Shown here: positions 24,705-31,948 of the stretch, piece by piece
How the letters are laid out: every line of letters starts with the position of its first letter
Numbering within the stretch: the stretch's first letter is position 1
DNA from: Thermoleophilaceae bacterium
Lineage (GTDB): Bacteria; Actinomycetota; Thermoleophilia; Solirubrobacterales; Thermoleophilaceae
DNA: 64,000 nucleotides
Assembly: GCA_030447725.1 (NCBI GenBank)
Contig: JAUJOQ010000001.1
Coordinates: 659,974 to 723,973, forward strand
Reading direction: 5' to 3'
Program-made: the position numbers and the translations under genes
The notes under the pieces: generated by a model
What the model saw: the letters and a program-made list of their open reading frames with translations, nothing else
Databases searched by the model: none
Told to the model about the DNA's origin: nothing

Positions 24705-24860
24705 TTACCCCTTCGCCAGGCGGATCACGTTGTTCCCCTGCCCGGCCTCGCGCCAGCCCGCGTCGAGCTCGGCGGCCACGCGGTGCTCCGCCCCCCTCAT
24801 ATAGGTGCCCGTAGAGGTCCATCGTGGTGCCGATCTTCTTGTCCCATCTGCCTCGAGAGC
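24705..24860 (-). pseudogene. C-terminal remnant of a tyrosine recombinase (integrase)
   Basis: On the minus strand one frame gives KKIGTTMDLYGHLYEGG, the last conserved box of phage/island integrases, with the nucleophile Tyr in LYGHL. A shift in the following G-run is needed to continue with EHRVAAELDAGWREAGQGN and NVIRLAKG, then TAA at 24707-24705. The rest of the enzyme (about 300 residues with the R-H-x-x-R box) is gone. This is the dead integration gene of the tRNA-Asp island. Confidence 0.65.
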
Positions 24861-24901
24861 TCCACACGCCGTTAGTCGATCACGGACACCGGAGGCGAGC
24901 G

Positions 24902-25675
24902 GACGTTGACCCGCCGGCAACTGCCGCCGTAGACCGGCCTGAGTGACCGAAGGGGCTAATCGGTATGCGCGTCAGTCTTACGCGAACGGGCTGAGCGAGA
25001 GTACGAACTGAGCAGCGGCCGCTATCGGGCGCGGCGTTGCCAGTAACAGCTCATCACGGTTCATCTCCCCACGTTGGTCTCTGATGGGGCTGGATGAGCG
25101 GCTGCTCACGGGCGGACACCAGCCGCATCGGCCTAGCCGCGGGGGCCGACAGGACTGAAACGGAAAGAGGTCCGATAGGAACGGCACGAGCATGCGCCGG
25201 TCGATCAGTTCCACCAGCTCCCGAAGACCGGCCCTGGCATGGCGAGCCTCTCGTTCGCTCGCGAAAGCTGCGTGCGTCCAGCACGCGGTAGCTCACGCCG
25301 TCGTCGCAAACAGCACGTCAAGCCACAGGTCAACGGCGAAGACCGAATTGCCATCCCGGATCATGGAGTTGCGATATCGCAGTTGAACGCGAACGGAGGC
25401 GCATCGCCATCGGTGGATCCCGTTTCGGTGAACCGGCCTAAGCTAAAGCAAGGAAGGAATCGAGATCATCACGGTCGATCGCGGCACACGCGGCCTGCGC
25501 CAGTTCAACGTTCTGCCGCGACATCGCCTGCCCAGTATGCCGCCCAGACGCGAGTGCGGCGATTCACAGCCGCCTACATGGGCCCGGTCGTAGGGGGGCT
25601 GGAACTCCTCGCGTACGATCGAGGGATCCGCTTCGGCAGAAAACAAGCCTCGTGCATGACCGGGACGTAGGGACC
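24902..25675. other. Low-information, decayed segment of the island
   Basis: 774 nt without a supported gene and with visibly lower G+C than the surroundings. Short frames on the minus strand around 24978-25296 (for example MELIDRRMLVPFLSDLFPFQ in one frame and MNRDELLLATPRPIAAAAQF in the same one) look like fragments of decayed coding sequence, but I cannot name a family. Confidence 0.45.
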
Positions 25676-26608
25676 ATGATGGCGAGTTGGCCTCGGGGGT
25701 TACGCGGCATCACGTTCGGCACGGCGGTCGTGTTCGTGAGCGCGATGGCCGCAGCCGGCGGCGGGCCGGCCGCCCAGCTCGGGCTGAGCGGCGCGAAGAT
25801 CACGAGCGGCCCCACCGGCGAAGTCCCGTCGCGGGAGGCGACCTTCACCTTCACCGGCGGCGAGCGAGTCCCCCTTGCCGCTTCCGCGTGCCGGCTGGAT
25901 GGCGGTCCCTGGGTCAGATGTACCTCTCCGGTGACCTACCGCGATCTCGTCGGAGGCTCGCACCGCTTCGAGGTGCGGCTGGACGGCGCCCTCGTCGACC
26001 GCACGCCCGACGTCAGAGACTGGGTCGTGGCGGTGAACACAGAGTCGACCGACCCCTGTAGCGGCCCAGGCGGCTGCGCCAACCCAGCCCACTTCGACAA
26101 CCGCCCCGTCCGGCCGAGGCGCCCTCGCCGGCGTGACGTCTCGGGTTGTGCCTACGGCGGCAACCGCCTCGTCGACGGCACGAGAGGAGGCAGGCGCTAC
26201 GCCGCCGCCACGGCCTGTCTGATCTCAGTGTCGCGTGCCCGCCACGGGATCCCTCGACCCAGCGCCAGCCCGAGGCTCGCGCTGGCTGCACGGCGACAGG
26301 TCAGGGACATGATCGAGCGCCGCTACTTCGCCCACCTTTCGCCTGACGGACGCTCGGCGGCCGACCGCATCGCCCGCACGGGCTTCCTGCGCGACGCGCG
26401 ATTCTGGGCTATCGGAGAAGTCTTGGCCTACGGAACCGACAGGCTCACCCCCGGCCAGCTCGTGCGGGCATGGATGCGCAGCTCTCCACACCGGAAGGTC
26501 ATCCTCACCGCCGCCCTGCGCCGCATAGGCGTAGCAGTGTCCCGGGGAACGCCACGCTCTCGGCGCCGAGGCGTCACCGCCGCGGCCGAGCTCGGCCGTC
26601 GGGGGTGA
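25676..26608 (+). CDS. Secreted CAP (SCP/PR1-like) domain protein
   Basis: 310 aa from ATG 25676; a second ATG follows at 25679 and a GTG at 25652 would add 8 residues. A signal peptide is seen (MMASWPRGLRGITFGTAVVF, Ala-rich end). Then comes an Ig-like segment (REATFTFTGGERVPLAASAC, cysteine-bearing), a basic proline-rich linker, and a C-terminal CAP domain: RHGIPRPSASPRLALAARRQ, RDMIERRYFAHLSPDGR (His in FAHLSP), AIGEVLAYGTDRLTP and AWMRSSPHRKVILTAALRRI (SPHR with the second His). Both metal-site His residues are present. The protein acts outside the cell; function unknown. It lies at the island's right end, 21 nt before the att repeat. Confidence 0.85.
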   Translation: MMASWPRGLRGITFGTAVVFVSAMAAAGGGPAAQLGLSGAKITSGPTGEVPSREATFTFTGGERVPLAASACRLDGGPWVRCTSPVTYRDLVGGSHRFEVRLDGALVDRTPDVRDWVVAVNTESTDPCSGPGGCANPAHFDNRPVRPRRPRRRDVSGCAYGGNRLVDGTRGGRRYAAATACLISVSRARHGIPRPSASPRLALAARRQVRDMIERRYFAHLSPDGRSAADRIARTGFLRDARFWAIGEVLAYGTDRLTPGQLVRAWMRSSPHRKVILTAALRRIGVAVSRGTPRSRRRGVTAAAELGRRG

Positions 26609-26629
26609 GGGCCCGCCGGTACTTTCCGC

Positions 26630-26672
26630 CCTGTCAGGCCGGAGGTCGCCGGTTCGAGTCCGGTCGCTCGCG
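26630..26672 (+). repeat. Island attachment site, distal copy (attR-like)
   Basis: 43-bp direct repeat of the tRNA-Asp 3' half (23628-23670), one mismatch. It marks the right end of the island, which thus spans 23671-26672 (about 3.0 kb). It also encodes, on the opposite strand, the last residues of the 49-aa membrane protein gene. Confidence 0.8.
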
Positions 26673-26783
26673 TCTTCTCTCCTTCAGCGTCGTCCACCCC
26701 AACCAGCCCAGGAAGCCCGCCACCGGCAGAAGGTAGGCCACCTGGACGAGCCAGTGGCTGGCGTGGGCGAGCTCGATGGTCAT
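26634..26783 (-). CDS. 49-residue membrane protein, last gene of cupredoxin operon
   Basis: ATG 26783 overlaps the TGA of the large membrane protein gene (ATGA), strong evidence of real, coupled translation. It reads MTIELAHASHWLVQVAYLLP, then VAGFLGWLGWTTLKERRRER: one membrane helix with a basic cytoplasmic end. The last residues (PDSNRRPPA) are encoded antisense to the tRNA-like att repeat. In the ancestral chromosome this gene would have overlapped the 3' end of tRNA-Asp itself. It may be a small subunit or stabiliser of the 490-aa membrane protein. Confidence 0.7.
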   Translation of the reverse strand: MTIELAHASHWLVQVAYLLPVAGFLGWLGWTTLKERRRERPDSNRRPPA

Positions 26784-28252
26784 ACGTTGGATTGCAGCAG
26801 AAGGACGAGGGCGAGGGTCGTGAAGCCCACCATCACCACCAGCATCCAGTATTGAGACAGCACCGCCTGCTTCGGCTGCTCGTACAGCTCGAGCGCGCGG
26901 TCATGGGCCAGCGCGAGGGCGGCCACGTGGCCCACCAGCACGAAGAACACCTGCGCGTACTGGGTGAAGGACGCGCCGATCACGCTGTAGTCGATGGGCC
27001 GATCGGCGGTGCCGAAGATGTCGACCCCCTGCTCACCGAGTGGGTTGGAGGCCAGAAACCACATCGCCTGTCCCTGAAACACCAGAAAGGACAGGTAGTG
27101 CGCGGCCACGTAGGCGACCACGATCGGCACCAGCGAGTGCGCGAAGGCACCCTTGAGCCGCTCTGCTCGCAGGTCGTCGCCGACCAGCGCCGCTCCGGCT
27201 ACGCCCAGCCTGTAGAAGCCGTACACGAGCGCCACCGTGGCGGTCAGACCGATCAGAAAAGCGCCCTCGAGCGCCTTCTCGGGAGAGAGGCCGATCGACT
27301 CGAGCCCGTCGGCGATCTTCGGCGCGAGGCCGGTCCACAGTGAGGACTCGGCAGCTCCGTCGAAGCTGGTCGAGCCGATCAGCACCGCGATCAGCGCCAC
27401 CGTGCCGGGCTGTGGCTCCAGTGCGGCCAAGCCCGCCAGAGGAGGCCGCAGTCCCAGGCGATCGCCTCGGCGCTCGACGGGAGAGATCTTCGCGAGGAGG
27501 CTGAAGAGGACGCCGAAGGCCTCGCCTCGTTCGCACCAGACCTCGACGCCGTACAGCGCCATGCCAACGAAGGTGGCCGCCGAGTAGACGAGCGCGGCGA
27601 TGGCCACGGTGTCCGGGGCGTCGCCGCCCGAGCGCACCAGCTCGAGCACCGCAAACGCGAAGATGCCCGCGACGGCAGGCCAGCGGCCCAGGCGCTCGGG
27701 GTAGGCCAGCGGCGCCGGAATCGGGCCCCGGGCGGCGGTCTGAGCGATCCAGGCCACCGCCCTGCCGATCGCCCGCCATGGGTTGAAGGCCCGGAACACG
27801 TCCCCGAAGAGCACGCTCACCGGGACCAGTCCCAGCCAGAAGATCACGTAGACGAAGGTGGGCGCGAAGTTGGCCGACGAGGTCTGCACGCCGGTCAGAC
27901 CGGCGTAGATCGTCAGCTCGAGCAAGAAGACGCCGATCGCGCCGCAAAGCACCGCGAGCGGCCGGCTCAGCAGCACTCGCGAGAGCAAGCCGGGAAGCGC
28001 GACGAAACGGTATTGCGCGAGCTTGGGCTTCGGCCACAGCACCGCCAAGGCCACGAACGACAGGATCAGCACCAGTGCCGCGGCGTATATGAACAGGGTC
28101 TTCGAGATCGGCAGATCCGTCCTCCCGCCGCCGAAGCCGTGGGCTGCGGCGGAGGAGGGAGCGGTGAGCACAGCGCCGAGCCCCGCCACGAGCGCGACGG
28201 CCAAGGGCCGCCACTGCCGGTGGGGCTCGTGGCGCGAAGGAGCCGCCCTCAC
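26780..28252 (-). CDS. Polytopic membrane protein of unknown function
   Basis: 490 aa from GTG 28252, overlapping the TGA of the cupredoxin-like gene. A signal-like first segment ending AAAHGFGGGRTDLP is followed by about 11-12 membrane segments (for example TLFIYAAALVLILSFVALAV, PTFVYVIFWLGLVPVSVLFG with FRAFNPWRAIGR). Homologues in actinobacteria are often labelled 'fenitrothion hydrolase'-like by similarity to FedB; I see no hydrolase motif that supports this as an activity. It sits between a cupredoxin-like protein and a small membrane protein, so a role in metal or electron handling at the membrane is possible. Confidence 0.8.
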   Translation of the reverse strand: MRAAPSRHEPHRQWRPLAVALVAGLGAVLTAPSSAAAHGFGGGRTDLPISKTLFIYAAALVLILSFVALAVLWPKPKLAQYRFVALPGLLSRVLLSRPLAVLCGAIGVFLLELTIYAGLTGVQTSSANFAPTFVYVIFWLGLVPVSVLFGDVFRAFNPWRAIGRAVAWIAQTAARGPIPAPLAYPERLGRWPAVAGIFAFAVLELVRSGGDAPDTVAIAALVYSAATFVGMALYGVEVWCERGEAFGVLFSLLAKISPVERRGDRLGLRPPLAGLAALEPQPGTVALIAVLIGSTSFDGAAESSLWTGLAPKIADGLESIGLSPEKALEGAFLIGLTATVALVYGFYRLGVAGAALVGDDLRAERLKGAFAHSLVPIVVAYVAAHYLSFLVFQGQAMWFLASNPLGEQGVDIFGTADRPIDYSVIGASFTQYAQVFFVLVGHVAALALAHDRALELYEQPKQAVLSQYWMLVVMVGFTTLALVLLLQSNV

Positions 28253-28713
28253 GAGGGCTCGACGACGAGCCTCGCGATCAGCGGCTCGCGTCCCGCATCC
28301 TCGGCGACATGGCTCTCGATCTCGAAGACACCCTCGAGATCCGTCTTGATCTCGAAGCGAGCCGGCTTGCCGAGCGCGGCCTCCTTCTCGATGTCGTAGC
28401 CGTGCACGTGGATGTCGTCCGAGGCGTCGGAGATCACAACGAATCGCGCAGTGCTTCCGGCCTTTGCCTCGATCCGCTGCACTCCTCCCTGAACCTCACC
28501 TCCGTCCAGCCGGATCTCGGTTGGCGGCGGAGGAAGGGCCGACTCCGCGGTGGCCGTGGGACGGTCATCGCCCGCAGCGGGCGTGGTCTGCCCGGCATTC
28601 CGGCTGGGATCGTCAGCCTTGTCGCTGCCCTCCTCAGGCCGGGCGAGCACGAACACCACCACCGCTATCACCGCTGCCAGGCCCAGGAGTCCGATACGTC
28701 CCTGTCTGCTCAT
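28249..28713 (-). CDS. Membrane-anchored cupredoxin-like protein
   Basis: 154 aa. It has an N-terminal membrane anchor (IGLLGLAAVIAVVVFVLA), an Asp/Pro/Thr-rich linker, and then an about 90-residue beta-sandwich: VQRIEAKAGSTARFVVISDA, SDDIHVHGYDIEKEAALGK, FEIESHVAEDAGREPLIARL. The HVHGYD and ESH positions are where cupredoxins place copper ligands, but the usual Cys is absent, so copper binding would be atypical. It is first gene of a three-gene overlapping operon with the 490-aa and 49-aa membrane proteins. Confidence 0.8.
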   Translation of the reverse strand: MSRQGRIGLLGLAAVIAVVVFVLARPEEGSDKADDPSRNAGQTTPAAGDDRPTATAESALPPPPTEIRLDGGEVQGGVQRIEAKAGSTARFVVISDASDDIHVHGYDIEKEAALGKPARFEIKTDLEGVFEIESHVAEDAGREPLIARLVVEPS

Positions 28714-28829
28714 CCACGCACCCGCTCGCAGTATGCCAACGGCCTCTCCCGCCGTTCACATCAACTCCACATCCAAGTAACGGAAGGGTGACGAAAACCC
28801 CTGCTCCTGGCCCGAATGTTGTGACCACG

Positions 28830-29591
28830 ATGGTCGGGACCACCAAGAGCGTCGAGCTTCACTTCCACGCCCTCCCCGGTGTCGACGACGGGCCGGTCAC
28901 AATCGAGGAGAGCGTCGAGCTGGTTCGGCAGGCCGCCGCGCAGGGCACGGAGACCATCGTGGCCACGCCCCACGTGCGCGCCGACTTCGTGACCGACGTG
29001 CTCGGGCTGGGCGAGCGCGTCGAAGAGCTGCAGGCCGCGCTGGTTGCCGCGGGCGTGCCGATCGAGCTGCGCCGCGGGGCAGAGCTCGGCCACGACATGG
29101 TCGGCCGGCTCTCCCAGCGCGAGTTGGACTCGATCGCTCAAGGCCCCCGGGCATCGCCGTGGCTGCTGGTGGAATCGCCTTTCGACGGGATCGAGGAGGA
29201 GTTTCATGCCGCCACCGACGAGCTGCGTGATCGTGGCTTTGAGGTGCTCGTGGCGCACCCCGAGCGCAGCGCCGACGCCTCTCTCTACGGCAGCGCCGGC
29301 CTGCGTCGTGAGCTGCAGGCCGGCTCGCTCGCCCAGGTGAACGCCCAGTCGGTCACGGGTGCTCACGGGGCCGATGCACAGCGAGTCGGTCTCGCGCTGA
29401 TCGATCAGGGGCTGGTGACCGTCGTGAGCTCGGACGCCCACGGTCCGAGCAGACCTCCGCTGCTACGCGAGGCTGCTGCGCATCTTGTCGAGCACGGAAT
29501 CGATCCCCTGCTCTGCCGCACCCTCGTCGGCGGAGGCCCCCGCCGCCTGCTGGCCCGGGGCATTCCCCGGTCCGCCGCCCTCGTGGCCTAG
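28830..29591 (+). CDS. CpsB/YwqE-type PHP-domain phosphatase
   Basis: 253 aa from ATG 28830; an in-frame GTG at 28821 is also possible. PHP metal motifs are present: ELHFHALPGVDDGP (His-x-His near the N-terminus), IVATPHVRAD, VLVAHPERSA and VVSSDAHGP. The family hydrolyses phosphotyrosine, controlling polysaccharide polymerisation kinases, though no partner kinase is in the window. Its 3' end overlaps the convergent response regulator gene by 129 nt, so both C-termini are coded on the same DNA. Confidence 0.85.
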   Translation: MVGTTKSVELHFHALPGVDDGPVTIEESVELVRQAAAQGTETIVATPHVRADFVTDVLGLGERVEELQAALVAAGVPIELRRGAELGHDMVGRLSQRELDSIAQGPRASPWLLVESPFDGIEEEFHAATDELRDRGFEVLVAHPERSADASLYGSAGLRRELQAGSLAQVNAQSVTGAHGADAQRVGLALIDQGLVTVVSSDAHGPSRPPLLREAAAHLVEHGIDPLLCRTLVGGGPRRLLARGIPRSAALVA

Positions 29592-30365
29592 GCGAGAAGA
29601 GCTCGAAGGATTCGGCATCCCCGCCGGATCCTTCTCCGTCCGTACCTCGGGGTCGAAGCGGTAGCCCACACCGAAGTGCGTGTGGATGTAGTGCCAGCCG
29701 GGCGAGGCCGCCTCTAGCTTCTGCCTGACCTTGCGGATGAAGACGTCGACCGAACGGTCACCGTGGGCCATCGCGTAGCCCCATACCTGCTGGTAGATCT
29801 CCTCGCGCTGGAGAACCCTGCCCTCGGCGTGCGCGATCAGCTGAAGCACCTCGAACTCGCGCCGGGTGAGGTCGGCGCTGCGCCCGCCGGCGAAGGCCTG
29901 GAACTGGTCGGCGCGGATCTCGAGCTCGCCGGCCGCCATCGGGCCCTCGTCGATGCGGCTGGTGGCCTGCTTGCGGCGCCTGACCACGGCCTCGACCCGA
30001 GCCAGCACCTCTTCGGGGTGGCAGGGCTTGGTGACCCAGTCGTCGGCGCCCATGCGCAGACCGCGTACCCGCTGTGCCACGGTGGAGCGGCCGGTGCAGA
30101 CCACCACACCGAGACCGGGCATGGCGGCGGACAGGCGCTCGAGGAACTCCCAGGCCGAAGGGCCCATCAGGGCGAGGTCCACGACCACGGCGTTCACCCG
30201 CATGGCCACGAACTCCTCGATGCGCGGCGCGGCCTCGAGGCGGCGGTACTGCCAGCCGATTCCCTCCAGCCGGTTCACGAGGACCTGCACGAACCCGGAG
30301 TCCGAATCGAGTACCGCGAGCCGGATCGGTCCCGAATCGGAGGGGTTGGCGTGGTAGCGGTCCAC
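29463..30365 (-). CDS. OmpR/PhoB-family response regulator
   Basis: 300 aa from GTG 30365. The upstream GTG 30398 lies inside the repeat array and is less likely. The receiver has the acidic site in LAVLDSDSGF, phospho-Asp in VVVDLALMGPSAW, Thr in VVVCTGRS and Lys in WVTKPCHPEEV. The winged helix is LTRREFEVLQLIAHAEGRVL ... RSVDVFIRKVRQKLEAAS, HTHFGVGYRF. A 65-residue Gly/Ala/Glu tail follows. No histidine kinase is nearby. It is divergent from a receiverless paralogue (30477) with four PHO-box-like 11-mers between them, so it is the likely phosphate regulator of the pst genes downstream (inference). Confidence 0.9.
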   Translation of the reverse strand: MDRYHANPSDSGPIRLAVLDSDSGFVQVLVNRLEGIGWQYRRLEAAPRIEEFVAMRVNAVVVDLALMGPSAWEFLERLSAAMPGLGVVVCTGRSTVAQRVRGLRMGADDWVTKPCHPEEVLARVEAVVRRRKQATSRIDEGPMAAGELEIRADQFQAFAGGRSADLTRREFEVLQLIAHAEGRVLQREEIYQQVWGYAMAHGDRSVDVFIRKVRQKLEAASPGWHYIHTHFGVGYRFDPEVRTEKDPAGMPNPSSSSRLGHEGGGPGNAPGQQAAGASADEGAAEQGIDSVLDKMRSSLA

Positions 30366-30392
30366 GCGGTGAGCATACGGCAGCTTCCGGCG

Positions 30393-30436
30393 CCTCACAG
30401 TGCTTTACACTTTTTTCACAGGCCGGTCACGCACTC
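30393..30436. promoter_or_regulatory. Four tandem 11-nt PHO-box-like repeats
   Basis: Consecutive 11-nt units start at 30393, 30404, 30415 and 30426, with cores CCTCACA, TTTACAC, TTCACAG and GTCACGC. Streptomyces PHO boxes are 11-nt direct repeats with a GTTCACC core, and mycobacterial PhoP binds TCACAGC repeats, so the period and core both fit. The array fills the gap between two divergent OmpR-type genes and probably controls both. Confidence 0.7.
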
Positions 30437-30458
30437 ATAACGGCCGCTTCCCCCCGGG

Positions 30459-30472
30459 GTGGAACGGTCCAC
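30459..30472. repeat. Palindrome before receiverless regulator
   Basis: GTGGA-ACGG-TCCAC, 5-bp inverted repeat ending 4 nt before the ATG at 30477. It may be an operator or may block the ribosome site; weak evidence. Confidence 0.3.
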
Positions 30473-30476
30473 CGTC

Positions 30477-30830
30477 ATGGAAGCCGCTACGGACGGGCGC
30501 ATCCTGCGGGCCGGCGAGCTCGAGATCAGACCCGAGGAGTTCCTGGCCCTTGCGGACGGCCGTCCGCTGAACCTCACCGCGCGCGAGCTCGAGCTGCTCA
30601 AGGCACTGATGGAGCGTGCAGGACGGATCGTCAGCCGGGAGGAGCTCTACGTCTCCGTGTGGGGCGAGCCGTACCGCAAGTCCGACCGCTCCGTGGACGT
30701 ATACGTGGGAAAGCTGCGGCAGAAGCTGGAGGAGGCCGCGCCCCACCACCGCTTCATCCATACCCACTTCGGCTTCGGCTACCGCTTCTCACCCCAGCCG
30801 GCAGAGCGGTCCTTCACCCGTCTTTCGTAG
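30477..30830 (+). CDS. Stand-alone OmpR/PhoB winged-helix DNA-binding protein (no receiver)
   Basis: 117 aa from ATG 30477; GTG 30459 would add 6. It is only the effector domain: LNLTARELELLKALMERAG, RIVSREELYVSVWGEPY, RSVDVYVGKLRQKLEEAAP and HTHFGFGYRF. It is closely similar to the C-terminal domain of the divergent full regulator (shared RSVDV, VRQKLE-like, HTHFG.GYRF). Lacking a receiver, it cannot be controlled by phosphorylation and may compete for or constitutively occupy the same 11-mers. It ends 146 nt before pstS. Confidence 0.85.
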   Translation: MEAATDGRILRAGELEIRPEEFLALADGRPLNLTARELELLKALMERAGRIVSREELYVSVWGEPYRKSDRSVDVYVGKLRQKLEEAAPHHRFIHTHFGFGYRFSPQPAERSFTRLS

Positions 30831-30874
30831 GCGCTGGGCCGCGGCGGGGTTCTGGAGCCGTAGCGACAGAACCC

Positions 30875-30896
30875 TTTACATGGTTTTCACATGCGA
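30875..30896 (+). promoter_or_regulatory. PHO box upstream of pstS
   Basis: Two adjacent 11-nt units starting at 30875 and 30886, with cores TTTACAT and TTCACAT. They have the same period and core as the array at 30393-30436, 81 nt before the pstS ATG. This ties the regulators to the pst operon. Confidence 0.7.
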
Positions 30897-30976
30897 GAGA
30901 CAAGTCTGCAACAGGCTGTCTCGGAGCAGGTGAAAGCGTGGGCCGCCGACCGATGAACGAATCGAGGAGGGTATCT

Positions 30977-31924
30977 ATGAGGAAGTGGCTCGCACTGGCC
31001 GTCACCGCGGTGATGGCGCTCGGCGTCGTCGCCTGTGGCAGCGACGACGAGGAAAGCAACAGCGGCGGAGGCGGAGGTAGCGGCGGCGACCTCTCCGGGA
31101 ACATCCGCATCGACGGATCGAGCACGGTGCAGCCGTTTGCCCAGGCGGCCGCGGAGTTGTTCATGGGGGAGAACCCGGGGGTCAAGATCACCGTCGGCGG
31201 TGCCGGCACCGGTGACGGCTTCGAGCGCTTCTGCCGCGGAGAGACTCAGATCTCGGACGCCTCACGCCCGATCGAGGATGACGAGGTGGAGCTCTGCAAG
31301 AAGGAGGGGGTCGACTTCGAGGAGGTCCAGGTTGCAAGCGACGGCATCACCGTATTCACCAATCCGGGCCTCGAGGTCAAGTGTCTGACGACCGCCCAGC
31401 TCGAGAAGATCTTCGCCCCGAACTCGACGGTGTCCAACCTTTCCGAGGTCGGACCCCAGCTCCCTGACGCCGAGCTGGCACTGTTCTCGCCGGGAGCGGA
31501 GTCCGGCACGTTCGACTTCTTCACCGAGCAGATCAACGGTGAGGAGGGCGTCCAGCGCTCCAAGGGCATCCAGACCTCGGCCGACGACAACGTGATCGTC
31601 ACGGGCGTCTCCGGCGAGGAGGGCGGCCTTGGCTACGCCGGCTTCTCGTTCTACGAGCAGAACCAGGACAAGCTGAACGCGGTGTCGGTGGACGGCGGCA
31701 GCGGTTGCGTGGAGCCGACCTCGGAGACGATCCAGAGCGGCGAGTACAAGCCGCTCGCCCGGCCGATCTTCATGTACCCGAGCGCCAAGGCGCTGAAGCA
31801 GCCCGAGGTGAAGGCGTTCATGGAGTTCGCGCTGGAGAACCACCAGGAGATCGCGGAGGCCGCGAACATCGTCCCGATGTCCGAGCAGCAGGCCACCGAG
31901 TCACAGAGCAAGGTAAGCGGCTAG
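30977..31924 (+). CDS. pstS: Phosphate-binding lipoprotein PstS
   Basis: 315 aa, ATG with GAGGAGGG upstream. Signal peptide and lipobox (LGVVACGS, Cys about residue 18), then an Asp/Glu/Gly linker. Phosphate-binding features: IDGSSTVQPFAQAAAELF, VGGAGTGDGFERFCRGETQI with SDASRPI, and the SPGAESGTFDFFTE motif. It captures inorganic phosphate outside the membrane and passes it to PstCA. It is the first gene of pstSCAB-phoU and has a PHO box upstream, as expected for phosphate-starvation control. Confidence 0.96.
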   Translation: MRKWLALAVTAVMALGVVACGSDDEESNSGGGGGSGGDLSGNIRIDGSSTVQPFAQAAAELFMGENPGVKITVGGAGTGDGFERFCRGETQISDASRPIEDDEVELCKKEGVDFEEVQVASDGITVFTNPGLEVKCLTTAQLEKIFAPNSTVSNLSEVGPQLPDAELALFSPGAESGTFDFFTEQINGEEGVQRSKGIQTSADDNVIVTGVSGEEGGLGYAGFSFYEQNQDKLNAVSVDGGSGCVEPTSETIQSGEYKPLARPIFMYPSAKALKQPEVKAFMEFALENHQEIAEAANIVPMSEQQATESQSKVSG

Positions 31925-31948
31925 CGCCGCCCGCCTGACGGAGCAGCA

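Noticed and set aside
24978..25296. Possible toxin or PIN-like gene on the minus strand
   Set aside because: Fragments in different frames (MELIDRRM..., SYRVLDARSFRER...) do not add up to a recognised domain and have no ribosome site; treated as decayed DNA.
25239..25670. 143-codon plus-strand open frame in the island
   Set aside because: No ribosome site, no domain, and composition unlike neighbouring genes.
23671..26672. Defence island between the tRNA repeats
   Set aside because: The cargo (DUF6941, CAP protein, small ORF) shows no nuclease, methylase or toxin motif.
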